NCBI GenBank assembly: GCA_902493145.1
Contig: CABUOA010000002.1
Coordinates: 33,918 to 97,917 of the forward strand
Length of the DNA: 64,000 nucleotides
Origin: an uncultured Collinsella sp.
GTDB lineage: Bacteria > Actinomycetota > Coriobacteriia > Coriobacteriales > Coriobacteriaceae
Reading direction: 5' to 3'
The stretch's first letter is position 1. Each line of letters opens with the position of its first letter. Shown in pieces: positions 1 through 8,606 of this stretch. Made by a program: the position numbers and the translations under genes. Under the pieces are notes generated by a model, which had not been told where the DNA came from, searched no databases, and saw nothing but the letters and a program-made list of their open reading frames with translations.

Positions 1-1020
1 TCCCAAGAACTCACCGATTCGGATGTGGAAAAGCTTCGCAAACTGGTGCCGCAGATTGAGCAGATCGGCATCGTCGATAGCGCCTATTCCGAGTACAAGG
101 TCGGGGATAAAAGCTATACCGTCATGGCACACGGCGTCGATAGCGACATGCTCGATGCCGTGGGCGCCAGCAAACTCGTTGCGGGACGTGTCTATTCACA
201 GGCAGAGTCTCAATCAGGCTCGCGCGTGGCGCTCATCAGCCGCGGCGGCGCCGATCAGCTTTACGGCAACGAACAGGACGCACTGGGGAAAACCATCAAG
301 GTGTCCAACGGCGAGGTGCAGATTGTAGGCGTGATTGATGGCGGCAGCGACTCCATGGGCTCGCTCACGCTGTATATGCCACGCGAAACCATCTCCGGCC
401 TGTTTGGCGACGAGAATCCTTCATTTCCCAGCGTGACGGCACTTGCCGCCGAGGGCACAGACATGGACGAGCTCTGCAAGACCATCGAGTCTAAGGTGCG
501 CGCGATGAAGGGCATCTCGGAGGATGATGAGTACGACAGCGTATCGGCGACCTCCATGAAAAGCGCCATCGATGCACTCAACTCGTTTATGGGCGCCTTC
601 TCGCTCATCATGGGCGCTGTCGCCAGTATCTCACTGCTTGTCGGCGGAATCGGCATTATGAATATGATGCTCACCAACGTGACTGAGCGCATCCGCGAGA
701 TCGGTATTCGCCGTGCCTTGGGCGCCAGTCGCCGCGATATCACCGCGCAGTTTTTGGCCGAGTCCTCGGCGCTGTGCGTCACCGGTGGCCTGCTGGGTGT
801 CCTGATTGGCTATCTGCTGGCCTGGGGCCTCGCGATGTTTGCCGCAGGATCAGGGGTTCTCAACGAGCTCGGCGCCAGCGGGCAAATCACACCGAGCTTT
901 TCAATCGCCACGGTGCTGCTGGCCTTCGCCGTCTCCGTCGGCATCGGCGTAATCTTTGGCTTCTACCCCGCTCGCCGCGCGGCAAAGCTCAACCCGGTGG
1001 AGTGCCTACGCTACCAGTAA
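1..1020 (+). CDS. MacB/FtsX-type ABC transporter permease, 5' truncated by window
   Basis: The frame is open from base 1, so the gene begins upstream and 339 residues are visible. The first ~175 residues look like the extracytoplasmic MacB_PCD-type domain. They are followed by the FtsX-like membrane part, with three hydrophobic segments and the conserved cytoplasmic stretch VTERIREIGIRRALGA. The tail FYPARRAAKLNPVECLRYQ is the usual C-terminus of MacB-type permeases. Such proteins pair with an ABC ATPase to move peptides, lipoproteins or drugs by a mechanotransmission mechanism. The ATPase would lie upstream, outside the window. The substrate cannot be inferred. This is the last ordinary gene before the cobalamin island, whose left edge has IS debris about 70 bp downstream. 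Confidence 0.88.
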   Translation, partial: SQELTDSDVEKLRKLVPQIEQIGIVDSAYSEYKVGDKSYTVMAHGVDSDMLDAVGASKLVAGRVYSQAESQSGSRVALISRGGADQLYGNEQDALGKTIKVSNGEVQIVGVIDGGSDSMGSLTLYMPRETISGLFGDENPSFPSVTALAAEGTDMDELCKTIESKVRAMKGISEDDEYDSVSATSMKSAIDALNSFMGAFSLIMGAVASISLLVGGIGIMNMMLTNVTERIREIGIRRALGASRRDITAQFLAESSALCVTGGLLGVLIGYLLAWGLAMFAAGSGVLNELGASGQITPSFSIATVLLAFAVSVGIGVIFGFYPARRAAKLNPVECLRYQ

Positions 1021-1032
1021 TCCACCACCAAC

Positions 1033-1100
1033 AAGTTGCGACGAATTAGGGACTGAATATGATATCTAGCAGCAAAACAGACACTATTTCACCGCAACTT
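1033..1100. repeat. 8-bp inverted repeat around the left island junction
   Basis: AAGTTGCG at 1033-1040 is the exact reverse complement of CGCAACTT at 1093-1100. The pair brackets an AT-richer 52-base stretch without a gene, between the ABC permease and the IS21-like remnant. It could be a decayed element end or a weak terminator stem, but a short repeat like this can also arise by chance. Confidence 0.3.
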
Positions 1101-1193
1101 ATTGAAGGGCTGTTTGCGCCAGTTCTGGGCGTCGTCCTCGAGCTATTGATGGATGACGGGCTTGTACGGGTCGAGCTTGCTCGGGGCGCTCCT
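1089..1193 (-). pseudogene. IS21-family IstA-like transposase remnant
   Basis: Reading the minus strand from about 1193 to 1089 gives a short peptide containing SKLDPYKPVIHQ, then an in-frame TAG (1143-1145), then LEDDAQNWRKQ and a TGA at 1089-1091. The pattern S-K-L-D-P-Y-K-P followed by L-E-D-D and R-K-Q resembles the region of IS21-family IstA transposases just after the helix-turn-helix. The amber codon sits where family members usually have tryptophan. No intact start or downstream catalytic region is present, so this is a decayed fragment. It lies between the end of the ABC permease and the last gene of the cobalamin operon. The family call comes from motif memory, not from a search. 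Confidence 0.55.
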
Positions 1194-1230
1194 CCTCGCG
1201 GGCGGGAGGGCGCGCAGGCGCGGCAAGCGC

Positions 1231-2004
1231 CTAGCGCGCGAACTCCCGTAAGAGCGCGTCTTCCACTTCCCGAAGCGAAAGGGCCCCGCCTCCCTCGGCG
1301 GGACGGGTGACCACAATGCAGCGCGCTCCCACGGCGCGCGCTGCGGCGAGCTTCTCGGCCGTGCCGCCTACGGTTCCCGAGTCCTTGGTCACAAGCCACT
1401 GGGCGCCCACCTGCCGAAGCATCGCCTCGTTGAGCTCGCGGGTGAAGGGCCCCTGCATGCCGATGACGTGCGACGGCGAAAACCCCGCGTCGATGCACTT
1501 CGTTATAGCACCGGGCAGCGGGAGCACACGCACAAAGAAGCGTTCCGCGAAATCGGGGACGCGCGTGTAGGGAGCAAGCTCCTTGCTCCCCGTTGTGAGA
1601 AGAACACGACCCGGGTTCTCGGAGAGAAAGCGCGCCGCGCAGGCGATCGACGCGACCGACACGACGCCTTTGGGCAGCGCCTCGACCGGGCGCGCAAGGC
1701 GCAGGCATTGTGCACCCACGGCGAGCGAAGCGGCCCGGATGTTACCGCTTGCGAGCGTAGCGAAGGGGTGCGTGGCGTCGACAACGATGCACGCGCCGGA
1801 AAGCTCGCGCTCCATGTCGGCATCGTCGAGCCTGCCCGCATGCACCTCGATGCCCGGAAGCTCGCCCAAAAGCTCGCCTCCGTACTCGGTTGCCGCGTAG
1901 GCACGGGCGGGGATGCCCGCCCTGCTCGCCCATTCGCACAGAAGGCGGCCCTCGGTGGTGCCGGCGAAGATGCGCAGCGCCGGCGCGGATGCGGGCGCCG
2001 TCAC
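1231..2004 (-). CDS. cbiJ: precorrin-6A/cobalt-precorrin-6A reductase CbiJ (CobK)
   Basis: This 257-residue enzyme reduces cobalt-precorrin-6A to -6B with NAD(P)H in the corrin ring pathway. Family motifs are in order: FAGTTEGR near the N-terminus (dinucleotide site), DATHPFA, LLTTGSKEL, GPFTREL and VTKDSG. I chose the GTG at 2004 because its bases overlap the TGA of cbiC (GTGA), the same coupling seen throughout the operon, and because the upstream reading is arginine-rich shadow sequence. It is the last gene of the 17-gene cobalamin operon. No clear intrinsic terminator follows, only the IS21-like debris. Confidence 0.92.
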   Translation of the reverse strand: MTAPASAPALRIFAGTTEGRLLCEWASRAGIPARAYAATEYGGELLGELPGIEVHAGRLDDADMERELSGACIVVDATHPFATLASGNIRAASLAVGAQCLRLARPVEALPKGVVSVASIACAARFLSENPGRVLLTTGSKELAPYTRVPDFAERFFVRVLPLPGAITKCIDAGFSPSHVIGMQGPFTRELNEAMLRQVGAQWLVTKDSGTVGGTAEKLAAARAVGARCIVVTRPAEGGGALSLREVEDALLREFAR

Positions 2005-2642
2005 TTCGGGCCGCCTGGGCGCGTGATCTGGTAGAGCAGCGCGTTCATAATGGCAGCCGCCACGGTCGAGCCGCCCTTGCGACCCCTCGCGACGATGGCT
2101 GGCACGCGTCGTGCGAGTAGCTTCTCTTTCGCCTCGACCACGTTCACAAACCCGACCGGCACCCCAACGACGAGCGCGGGCGCGATCTTCCCCGCGTCCA
2201 TGAGCTCGGCGAGGCGCAGAAGTGCTGTGGGAGCGTTGCCGACGGCCACGATGAGCGGACCCTCGATGCCGCAAGCTTTATCCATGCTCGCAACGGCGCG
2301 AGTCGTGCCCGCGGCGCGCGCAGCCGCGGCGACATCAGGGTCGGCCATGAAGCACACGGCCTTGCAGCCGAGCTTCGCGAGCGCGGGCTTGCTTATGCCT
2401 GCGAGCGCCATGTTCGTGTCGGTGAGCACCGTGGCCCCTGCGCGCAGTGCGTCGAGCGCACAGTGCGCGGCGTCATGGGTAAACACGAGGGAATCGGCGT
2501 ACGAGAAGTCGGCAGTGGTGTGGATGACGCGCTTCACGACGGGCTCTTCGAGCGGCGGGAACGTGCGGCCGCCGAGCTCTTCGGTGATGATCTCGAAGCT
2601 GCGCCGCTCGATGTCGCCGGGCGCCATCTCCTTGGAATCCAT
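2001..2642 (-). CDS. cbiC: cobalt-precorrin-8 methylmutase CbiC
   Basis: CbiC moves the C-11 methyl group to C-12, converting cobalt-precorrin-8 to cobyrinate. The 213-residue length is normal. The segment VKRVIHTTADFSYAD holds the catalytic histidine (His41 here, His43 in CobH/CbiC). The motifs TDTNMALAGI, VGNAPTAL and VPVGFVNVVEAKE are typical of the family. The start ATG at 2642 directly follows the cobA stop codon (2643-2645), and the stop overlaps the cbiJ start, so translation is probably coupled. Confidence 0.95.
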   Translation of the reverse strand: MDSKEMAPGDIERRSFEIITEELGGRTFPPLEEPVVKRVIHTTADFSYADSLVFTHDAAHCALDALRAGATVLTDTNMALAGISKPALAKLGCKAVCFMADPDVAAAARAAGTTRAVASMDKACGIEGPLIVAVGNAPTALLRLAELMDAGKIAPALVVGVPVGFVNVVEAKEKLLARRVPAIVARGRKGGSTVAAAIMNALLYQITRPGGPK

Positions 2643-3158
2643 CTAGTACTCCACTCCTTCCCTTGCACATATCCCCTGCTCGTAGGGATGTTTCTTGCAC
2701 CGCATCTCGGTTATGTAGTCGGCCTTCTCCACGATCTTGCGGGAAGGCGCGCGCCCGGTGAGCGCTACTTCGACGCCGCGCGCGGACATATCGAGCGCGC
2801 GGTCCACGAGCGCCTCGTCGACAAGCCCCTTCGAAAGCGCGTCGAGCGCCTCGTCGAGCACGAGCAGTCCCTCTTGCGCGCCCTCGAGCTCGGCGAGCGC
2901 GGAAGCGAGGTTCCCATCGTGCAGCTCGCACGTCGCGGCAAGTTCTTCCGACGTCATCGACCAGGTAAACTTGTCCGACGCCTTCCCCGCGAACACGGGC
3001 ACGCCGAAATGCTCGGCGAGCAGGCGCACCTCCCCGCTTTCGCCGTCTTTCAGGAACTGCACGACGACGACGCGGCGGCCTGCAGCGAGCATGCGAAGGG
3101 CGAGGCCCATCGCCGCCGTGGTCTTGCCTTTGCCGTCGCCATGATACACGTGGATCAT
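2643..3158 (-). CDS. cobA: cob(I)yrinic acid a,c-diamide adenosyltransferase CobA/BtuR
   Basis: This 171-residue P-loop protein transfers the 5'-deoxyadenosyl group from ATP to Co(I) corrinoid, forming the Co-C bond. The N-terminal GDGKGKTT (residues 7-14) is the inverted-type P-loop characteristic of CobA/CobO/BtuR. The motif LLVLDEALDAL (Walker B) and the C-terminal EMRCKKHPYEQGI region also match the family. It overlaps the cbiP stop by four bases (ATGA) and abuts cbiC. It can serve both de novo synthesis and salvage of corrinoids taken up by the divergent transporter. Confidence 0.95.
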   Translation of the reverse strand: MIHVYHGDGKGKTTAAMGLALRMLAAGRRVVVVQFLKDGESGEVRLLAEHFGVPVFAGKASDKFTWSMTSEELAATCELHDGNLASALAELEGAQEGLLVLDEALDALSKGLVDEALVDRALDMSARGVEVALTGRAPSRKIVEKADYITEMRCKKHPYEQGICAREGVEY

Positions 3159-4654
3159 ACGCCCTCCTCGATAATGCGGTAGACATACTCCATGTCGAGC
3201 GCCCCGCGCACGACGTCGGCCAGGCGGTCAAACTCGCGCGCACGGTGATCGGCCGCGGACGCCGCGCCCGCAGCACCCACGACGCTCTCGGGCAGGCCGC
3301 GCATGCGCGCGAGCGAGCGCGCGAGGGCGAGCGCAACCCCCGGTTCGTCGAACAGGCCGTGGAGATAGGTTCCGAACACGTTTCCGCAGGCCGCGCCTTC
3401 TGGTTTGCCGCCAATCGTGCCCACAGGAGCGCAGGAGACGGTCGTTTCGCCGTCGTGAATCTCGTACCCGCGCGCCGTCATGCCGTTCCACACCGAGAAC
3501 GCGCCTTGGGCGCCCGTGATGCGCAGTGCCGACTGGGCGAGGCGCTTTTCCTCCTTGAACACCGTACTTGCAGGGATGAGCCCGAGCCCGCGCGCGGTGC
3601 CAGCGCCTTCCCTGCCGTGCGGGTCGGAAAGCTCGTCTCCCAAAAGCTGGTAGCCTCCGCATATGCCGAGCACCGGCGTGCCCGCGCCCGAAAGCGCGCG
3701 TACACAGGCTCCGATGCCGCTAGCCGCAAGCCAGCGCGCGTCGTCGAGCGTGGTCTTCGAGCCGGGGAGCACCACCAGGTCGGGTCGGCCCAGATCGGTC
3801 GTCGAGGAAACGTAGCGCACGCACACGCCGGGCACGCGCGAAAGCGGGTCGAAGTCGGTGAAGTTCGACAGATGCGGAAGACGCACGACGGCGACGTCGA
3901 TGACGCCGCGCGCCTCGCGGGCAGATAGGCGCGGCGCGAGCGAGTCCTCGTCGTCCAGGTCGAGCGTAAGATACGGCACGACCCCCACGACGGGAACCCC
4001 GCACATCTTCTCGAGCGGGGCCAAACCCGGGCGCAGGATTTCCACATCGCCGCGGAACTTGTTCACCACAAGCCCCCGCAAAAGCGCGCGGTCCTCGGGC
4101 GCAAGGAGCGCGACCGTGCCGTAGAGCTGGGCAAACACCCCGCCCGGGTCGATGTCGCCCGCGAGCAGCACGGGGGAGGACACGGCGCGCGCGAGCCCCA
4201 TGTTGACGATGTCGTTTTCGGCAAGGTTGATTTCGGCGGGGCTGCCGGCGCCCTCGATGACGATGACGTCGTTTTCCTCCGCGAGCGAATCGAACGCCTC
4301 CAAAATCTGCGGCATGAGCGCCTTCTTTCGCGCGAAGTAGTCCCTCGCAGCGAAGGCTCCCTGCGCCTTGCCGGCCACGATGAGCTGGCTTCGGTGGCCG
4401 CTTTCAGGCTTGAGCAGGATGGGGTTCATGCGCACGTCGGGCGCGATGCCGCACGCCTCGGCCTGCATGATCTGGGCGCGCCCCATCTCGAGCCCGTCGG
4501 CCGTGACACCGCTGTTGAGTGCCATGTTCTGGCTCTTGAAGGGAGTCACGCGCAGGCCGTCCTGCGAAAGTACGCGGCACAGCCCAGCCGCAAGCAGGCT
4601 CTTCCCCGCGTTCGACATGGTGCCCTGGATCATGATGGGCTTCGCCCTACCCAC
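3155..4654 (-). CDS. cbiP: cobyric acid synthase CbiP (CobQ)
   Basis: CbiP amidates adenosylcobyrinic a,c-diamide at positions b, d, e and g, using ATP and glutamine. The 499-residue protein has an N-terminal dethiobiotin-synthetase-like ATPase domain (IQGTMSNAGKS, residues 9-19) and a C-terminal triad glutamine amidotransferase domain with Cys332 (GICGGYQLLG) and His432 (GTYLHG). I chose the GTG at 4654 because an AAGGAGG ribosome binding site lies just upstream and the length then matches the family. It overlaps the cobD stop by 8 bases. Confidence 0.95.
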   Translation of the reverse strand: MGRAKPIMIQGTMSNAGKSLLAAGLCRVLSQDGLRVTPFKSQNMALNSGVTADGLEMGRAQIMQAEACGIAPDVRMNPILLKPESGHRSQLIVAGKAQGAFAARDYFARKKALMPQILEAFDSLAEENDVIVIEGAGSPAEINLAENDIVNMGLARAVSSPVLLAGDIDPGGVFAQLYGTVALLAPEDRALLRGLVVNKFRGDVEILRPGLAPLEKMCGVPVVGVVPYLTLDLDDEDSLAPRLSAREARGVIDVAVVRLPHLSNFTDFDPLSRVPGVCVRYVSSTTDLGRPDLVVLPGSKTTLDDARWLAASGIGACVRALSGAGTPVLGICGGYQLLGDELSDPHGREGAGTARGLGLIPASTVFKEEKRLAQSALRITGAQGAFSVWNGMTARGYEIHDGETTVSCAPVGTIGGKPEGAACGNVFGTYLHGLFDEPGVALALARSLARMRGLPESVVGAAGAASAADHRAREFDRLADVVRGALDMEYVYRIIEEGV

Positions 4655-5870
4655 GGGTATCGACCTCCTTCGCCGAGCCTCGGCCATCCGCGCCCGCCAT
4701 AGCGCCGCTGCAAGAAGCGCCGCCCCGTTCGTCGGGTTCGCCTTCGCCCGATGCGCCTTCCGCCCGAAGCGCACGGCTGAACGCCATCGCAAGCCGGGCA
4801 TTCTCCTTGCGCGTGCGCACCGCGACGCGGCACCAGAAACGGGACAGTACCGAAAACGAGTCGCACGTGCGGACCAAAACCCCCTGTTTATACAGGCGCT
4901 CGGGGATGTCTTTCGCCGGCGTGCGGACTAAAAGGAAGTTCGCATCCGACGGCACGACGGAAAGCCCGAGCGAGGAGAGCTCGTGGGAAAGCCACGCTCG
5001 CTCGCCCGCCAATACATCGCGCGTGCGCGAGACGTATTCAACGTCCTCCAGGGCGGCGATGCCCGCGGCCTCGGCGACCGAGGAGACGGGCCACGCCTGC
5101 CCCGCCCGGCGAATCCCCTCGATGAGTTGGGCGTTTCCGCTGATCAGATATCCCAACCGCAACCCCGCCATTCCGTAGAGCTTGGTGAACGCGGAGAGCA
5201 CGGCCACATGGCGCGAACACGCGGCGCGTGCGGCCACGCTCCTTTCGCGGGCGTCGGGCGCAAATCCGAGAAAGCACTCGTCCACGACAAGCAGCGCGCC
5301 CACCTGCTCGCAGCGGCAGGCCGCAGCATCGATCACACGGGGGTCGACGAGGCGCCCCGTCGGGTTGTTCGGATTGCAGAGGTACGCCACGTCTCTCGGC
5401 CCCTCGATCGCGCGGGCGAAGGAGGCAGGCACGTCGAAGTCGTCCGCTTCGGAGAGCGGGAGCTCCTGCACGCATGCGCCGTAGTACGATGCCGCCTCCG
5501 CATATTCAGAGAACGTCGGCGCGCACACGACGAGGCGTTTCGGGCGCACCGCCGCGGCGAGCCGCCAGATGATGTCGGACGCGCCCGCGCCGCAGACGAT
5601 AGTATCTTCGGGAATGCCCTGGGCGCGCGCTAGGGCGCGAACGAGGGCGAGGCTTTCCCTATCGGGGTAGGCGTCGATTCGAGAAAGCGCCTTGCAAGCT
5701 GCGGCGACGGCGCGCGGCGAGGGGCCTGCCGGATTCACGTTCACCGAGAAGTCAATGAGGTCGGAGGCGCCCCCTTCGCAAGCGATGCCGAGCGATTGCG
5801 CGCTGCCCCCATGCGTACGGGCGCGCAGGATTCCCCCGGCAGCCCGGGGCGCGGCGTGGTCTTCCCTCAT
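4647..5870 (-). CDS. cobD: threonine-phosphate decarboxylase CobD (class I/II aminotransferase fold)
   Basis: CobD uses pyridoxal phosphate to make (R)-1-amino-2-propanol O-2-phosphate, the nucleotide-loop linker. Visible are CNPNNPTG (165-172), VDECFLGF (196-203) and the PLP lysine in AFTKLYGMAGLRLGY (Lys230). The start ATG at 5870 overlaps the cbiB stop (ATGA). At 407 residues it is longer than usual: the last ~40 residues are a Gly/Ser/Glu-rich tail with no recognised domain. Histidinol-phosphate aminotransferase is the main alternative by sequence, but the position between cbiB and cbiP argues for CobD. A threonine kinase (PduX) is not in the window. Confidence 0.88.
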   Translation of the reverse strand: MREDHAAPRAAGGILRARTHGGSAQSLGIACEGGASDLIDFSVNVNPAGPSPRAVAAACKALSRIDAYPDRESLALVRALARAQGIPEDTIVCGAGASDIIWRLAAAVRPKRLVVCAPTFSEYAEAASYYGACVQELPLSEADDFDVPASFARAIEGPRDVAYLCNPNNPTGRLVDPRVIDAAACRCEQVGALLVVDECFLGFAPDARERSVAARAACSRHVAVLSAFTKLYGMAGLRLGYLISGNAQLIEGIRRAGQAWPVSSVAEAAGIAALEDVEYVSRTRDVLAGERAWLSHELSSLGLSVVPSDANFLLVRTPAKDIPERLYKQGVLVRTCDSFSVLSRFWCRVAVRTRKENARLAMAFSRALRAEGASGEGEPDERGGASCSGAMAGADGRGSAKEVDTRG

Positions 5871-6841
5871 GCCATCGCCCCCACGGCGAGCACGACCGCC
5901 GCGCGCGCGGCGCCGAAGACGACGAGCGCGCATACGGACGCAGCGAGCATGAGCCTTGTCGCCCGGGCGATGTCGCCCCACTCAATTTCGCGGGACGCGT
6001 CTCCTATCGTCGTTTTCTCAACGAGCTTGCCGAAATACACCGCGGGTCCCGCCAGGCGCAGCCCGAGCGCGCCCGCGCACGCTGACTCGGTCTGCGCCGC
6101 GTTCGGGCTCGCATGGCGACGCCTGTCGCGGCGCCAGATGCGCGCCGCCCCGCGCGCGTCGAGCCCGACGATCGGGCACACGACGATCATGAGCAGAGCC
6201 GATAAGCGCGAGGGAATCCAGTTCAGCGCATCGTCGAGGCGCGCCGAAGCGCAGCCGAAGTCGATGTAGCGCTCGTTTTTGTAGCCCACCATGCTGTCGA
6301 GCGTGTTCACCGCCTTGTACGCCATGCCCAAGGGCGCACCCCCGATCATAAGGTAGAAAAGCGGCGCGATGACGCCGTCGCTCGCGTTTTCCGCCACCGT
6401 TTCCACAGCGGCGCGCGCGACGCCCTGCTCGTCGAGAACAGACGTGTCGCGTCCCACGATGAGCCCGACGGCTTCGCGCGCCGCAACAAGGCCGCCCTTC
6501 GAGAACGCGCGGGCCACGGCCAGGCTCTGGCGGCGCAGCTCGCATGCCGCGAGAATCTGATAGCTCGCCCATGCCTCGGCCACGAAGCGCAAGCCGGAGT
6601 GAACCATGCCGCAAAGATGCAGGATTCCCCAGGTCAAAAGCCCACACGCAAGCGGAAGCGCCACGGCAAGCACAAGCCCTGCGGCGCGCGTGCCCGCGGA
6701 CGTTTGCGGGAATGCGCGCCGCAGGCGGCCTTCGGCCCACGTGATCGCGCGCCCCATAGCGACGACGGGATGGGGAAGCCAGCGCGGGTCGCCGAAGGCA
6801 AGGTCGGCCGCGAACCCGGCGGCGACGGCAAGAATCGTCAT
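5867..6841 (-). CDS. cbiB: adenosylcobinamide-phosphate synthase CbiB
   Basis: CbiB is an integral membrane enzyme that joins the aminopropanol phosphate made with CobD to adenosylcobyric acid. The 324-residue protein has several hydrophobic segments and family signatures AADLAFGDPRWLPHPVVAMG near the N-terminus, ENASDGVIAPLFY, and YKAVNTLDSMVGYKNERY in the middle. The start ATG at 6841 overlaps the stop of the upstream cobU-like/cobC gene (ATGA), and its own stop overlaps the cobD start. Confidence 0.95.
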   Translation of the reverse strand: MTILAVAAGFAADLAFGDPRWLPHPVVAMGRAITWAEGRLRRAFPQTSAGTRAAGLVLAVALPLACGLLTWGILHLCGMVHSGLRFVAEAWASYQILAACELRRQSLAVARAFSKGGLVAAREAVGLIVGRDTSVLDEQGVARAAVETVAENASDGVIAPLFYLMIGGAPLGMAYKAVNTLDSMVGYKNERYIDFGCASARLDDALNWIPSRLSALLMIVVCPIVGLDARGAARIWRRDRRRHASPNAAQTESACAGALGLRLAGPAVYFGKLVEKTTIGDASREIEWGDIARATRLMLAASVCALVVFGAARAAVVLAVGAMA

Positions 6842-7842
6842 CACCGGGCATCGCCCCCCGAAGCGGGGCGAACGTCGCGAAGGCAGCGCCCATCCCAGGT
6901 GGCGGCCCATGCGCCGCCCGGCTCGGTATGCACGTCAAAGTACCCCATTTTCGGGACAGCTAGCTCGGAGAGCAGCGCTTTCACGGTACCCGCGTGAACG
7001 ACGAAGACGGCGCGCCCGCTCCCCTGGGCGCGCTCCGATTTGCACGCCTCCCGAAACGACGCGACGACGCGGCGGGTGAAATCGCTCTTGTCCTCGCCAT
7101 GCGGGCAGCGCGTCTCGCACCAGGAGTCTACCCAGGCGCGGTAGCGCGCATCCTCTTTAAGCTCGGCGGCGCTTCGCCCCTCGAAGTCGCCGAAATCCAT
7201 CTCGCGCAGACCGGGGCACGCCATAAGCTCCGCGTTCGGGAAGAGGATGCGCGCCGTCTGGTCGGTGCGGGCCATGCCGCTCGTGATAACACGGAACGTG
7301 TCACGATCGCACGCGAGGTCGCGCAAAGCGCGCTCGCCCGCGCTCGACAGGGGCTCGTCGGTGCCCGCCCCGCTGTAGCGATGGTCTTCCGTGCCCGCCG
7401 TGGCACCATGGCGCACGAAGACGACTTCCAAAGGCGCGCCCGCGCCCTGCGTCCCTCGAGGCGCATCGGCAAGGTTTCCTTTGATGACCTGGGGAATCCC
7501 GCACGTCATGCGCACGACGACGTCGGCGCGCGCAGCGAGCGCGCATCCCAGGCGCCCCGCGCGCTCGCGCCATTGGGCGTCTTCCGCACGCATGGGGACG
7601 ACCCCCGAGCCGACCAAGGGCAGAATCACTGCGTCGAAGCCGATCAGCCGCTCGAGCGCCCGGTCAGCGTCGAGCGCACGTACGAGTTCCTCAGCATGGT
7701 ATGCGACGCGGCCGGCAAAAGCCGCGGGCACGCCGCCCTCCGCAAGCTGCGCCGCGTCGACGAAATCGTCCGCCGCGAACCCGAGCTTTTCGCGCACGAA
7801 GGTCCTCTTCCCCGAATGCGCGCCACCTACCACGAGCATCAT
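6841..7842 (-). CDS. fusion: degenerate CobU-like P-loop domain + CobC alpha-ribazole phosphatase
   Basis: The 333-residue protein joins two domains. Residues 1-~125 look like a CobU-family nucleotide-binding domain: GGAHSGKR (6-13) is the P-loop and CGIPQVIKGN matches the CobU C-terminus. The internal RHR guanylylation motif of CobU is missing, and the domain is shorter than the full CobU encoded by the neighbouring gene. Residues ~138-333 are a histidine phosphatase, with VFVRHGATAG (phosphorylated His145), catalytic Glu213 in REMDFGDFEG, and the second histidine in FVVHAGT. This half should remove the phosphate from alpha-ribazole phosphate or cobalamin phosphate. The tandem ATGATG start at 7842 overlaps the cobS stop. 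The N-terminal domain may bind substrate without being a kinase. Confidence 0.82.
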   Translation of the reverse strand: MMLVVGGAHSGKRTFVREKLGFAADDFVDAAQLAEGGVPAAFAGRVAYHAEELVRALDADRALERLIGFDAVILPLVGSGVVPMRAEDAQWRERAGRLGCALAARADVVVRMTCGIPQVIKGNLADAPRGTQGAGAPLEVVFVRHGATAGTEDHRYSGAGTDEPLSSAGERALRDLACDRDTFRVITSGMARTDQTARILFPNAELMACPGLREMDFGDFEGRSAAELKEDARYRAWVDSWCETRCPHGEDKSDFTRRVVASFREACKSERAQGSGRAVFVVHAGTVKALLSELAVPKMGYFDVHTEPGGAWAATWDGRCLRDVRPASGGDAR

Positions 7843-8606
7843 AGGAGCATGCCCCCCACCACCAGCATGGCAAGCATCGCGAGCTCGGCCCATTGCAGAA
7901 ACCATCCGGCCAAATCCCCCGTCACCCCGCCGAAGCGGGACAGGGCAACATGGCGGTACCACGCGAGCGCCAAAAGCCCCGCCACCGCCATAAGGGCGCC
8001 GACGGCCTGAACGCACGCGACCATCCCTGCAGCCGAAGCCGCAGCGAAAGCGCAAAGCGGCACGACGATCGCCGCGCGCTTCTTCGCAGGCGAGAGCCCC
8101 GCGGCCATGCCGTCCGCCCGCGCGGCAGGCCAGCATTCAACGGCGAGTCCCGAAAGCGCGCGGGAGAACACGAGCGAGCACAGAAGCGCGAGGAACGCCC
8201 CCGCCGTAAGCGGCAGCGCGGTGAACAGGGAAAACTGCAGAATAAGGTACACAACAACACCGATGACCCCGAAGGCGCCCGCCCGCGGGTCGTGCATGAT
8301 CTCGAGCTTTCGCTCGCGCGGGGCCCAACTTGCAAGCGCATCGGAGGAGTCGCAGAGCCCGTCTAGGTGGATGCCTCCCGTCACCGCCACAGGCAGCGCC
8401 AAGAGCACGGCCGCGACGATGGTCGCAGGCACGCCGAGCAGGTTCGCCACATGCCCCCACACCGTCATGAGGAAGCCCTCCGCAAGGCCCACCAGGGGAA
8501 ACGCGGCAAGTGCATGGGTTGACCCGAAATCGGTCCAGGCCGATTTCGGGACGGGGATGCGCGAGAACGTTCCGAACGCCGCGCCGATTGCCTCTACCAT
8601 CTTCAC
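7839..8606 (-). CDS. cobS: adenosylcobinamide-GDP ribazoletransferase (cobalamin synthase) CobS
   Basis: CobS is the membrane enzyme that joins adenosylcobinamide-GDP with alpha-ribazole (phosphate), the last step of nucleotide-loop assembly. The 255-residue protein has the Mg-binding motif GGIHLDGLCDSSDAL in its first third, AGAFGVIG, and FGGVTGD near the C-terminus, with about six hydrophobic segments. A GTG at 8606 overlaps the cobU TGA. An internal ATG two codons later is the alternative start. Confidence 0.94.
   Translation of the reverse strand: MKMVEAIGAAFGTFSRIPVPKSAWTDFGSTHALAAFPLVGLAEGFLMTVWGHVANLLGVPATIVAAVLLALPVAVTGGIHLDGLCDSSDALASWAPRERKLEIMHDPRAGAFGVIGVVVYLILQFSLFTALPLTAGAFLALLCSLVFSRALSGLAVECWPAARADGMAAGLSPAKKRAAIVVPLCAFAAASAAGMVACVQAVGALMAVAGLLALAWYRHVALSRFGGVTGDLAGWFLQWAELAMLAMLVVGGMLL

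Noticed and set aside
1059..1310. 83-codon plus-strand ORF at the left island edge
   Set aside because: It overlaps the IS21-like remnant and cbiJ on the other strand; the second half is Arg/Pro-rich shadow sequence.
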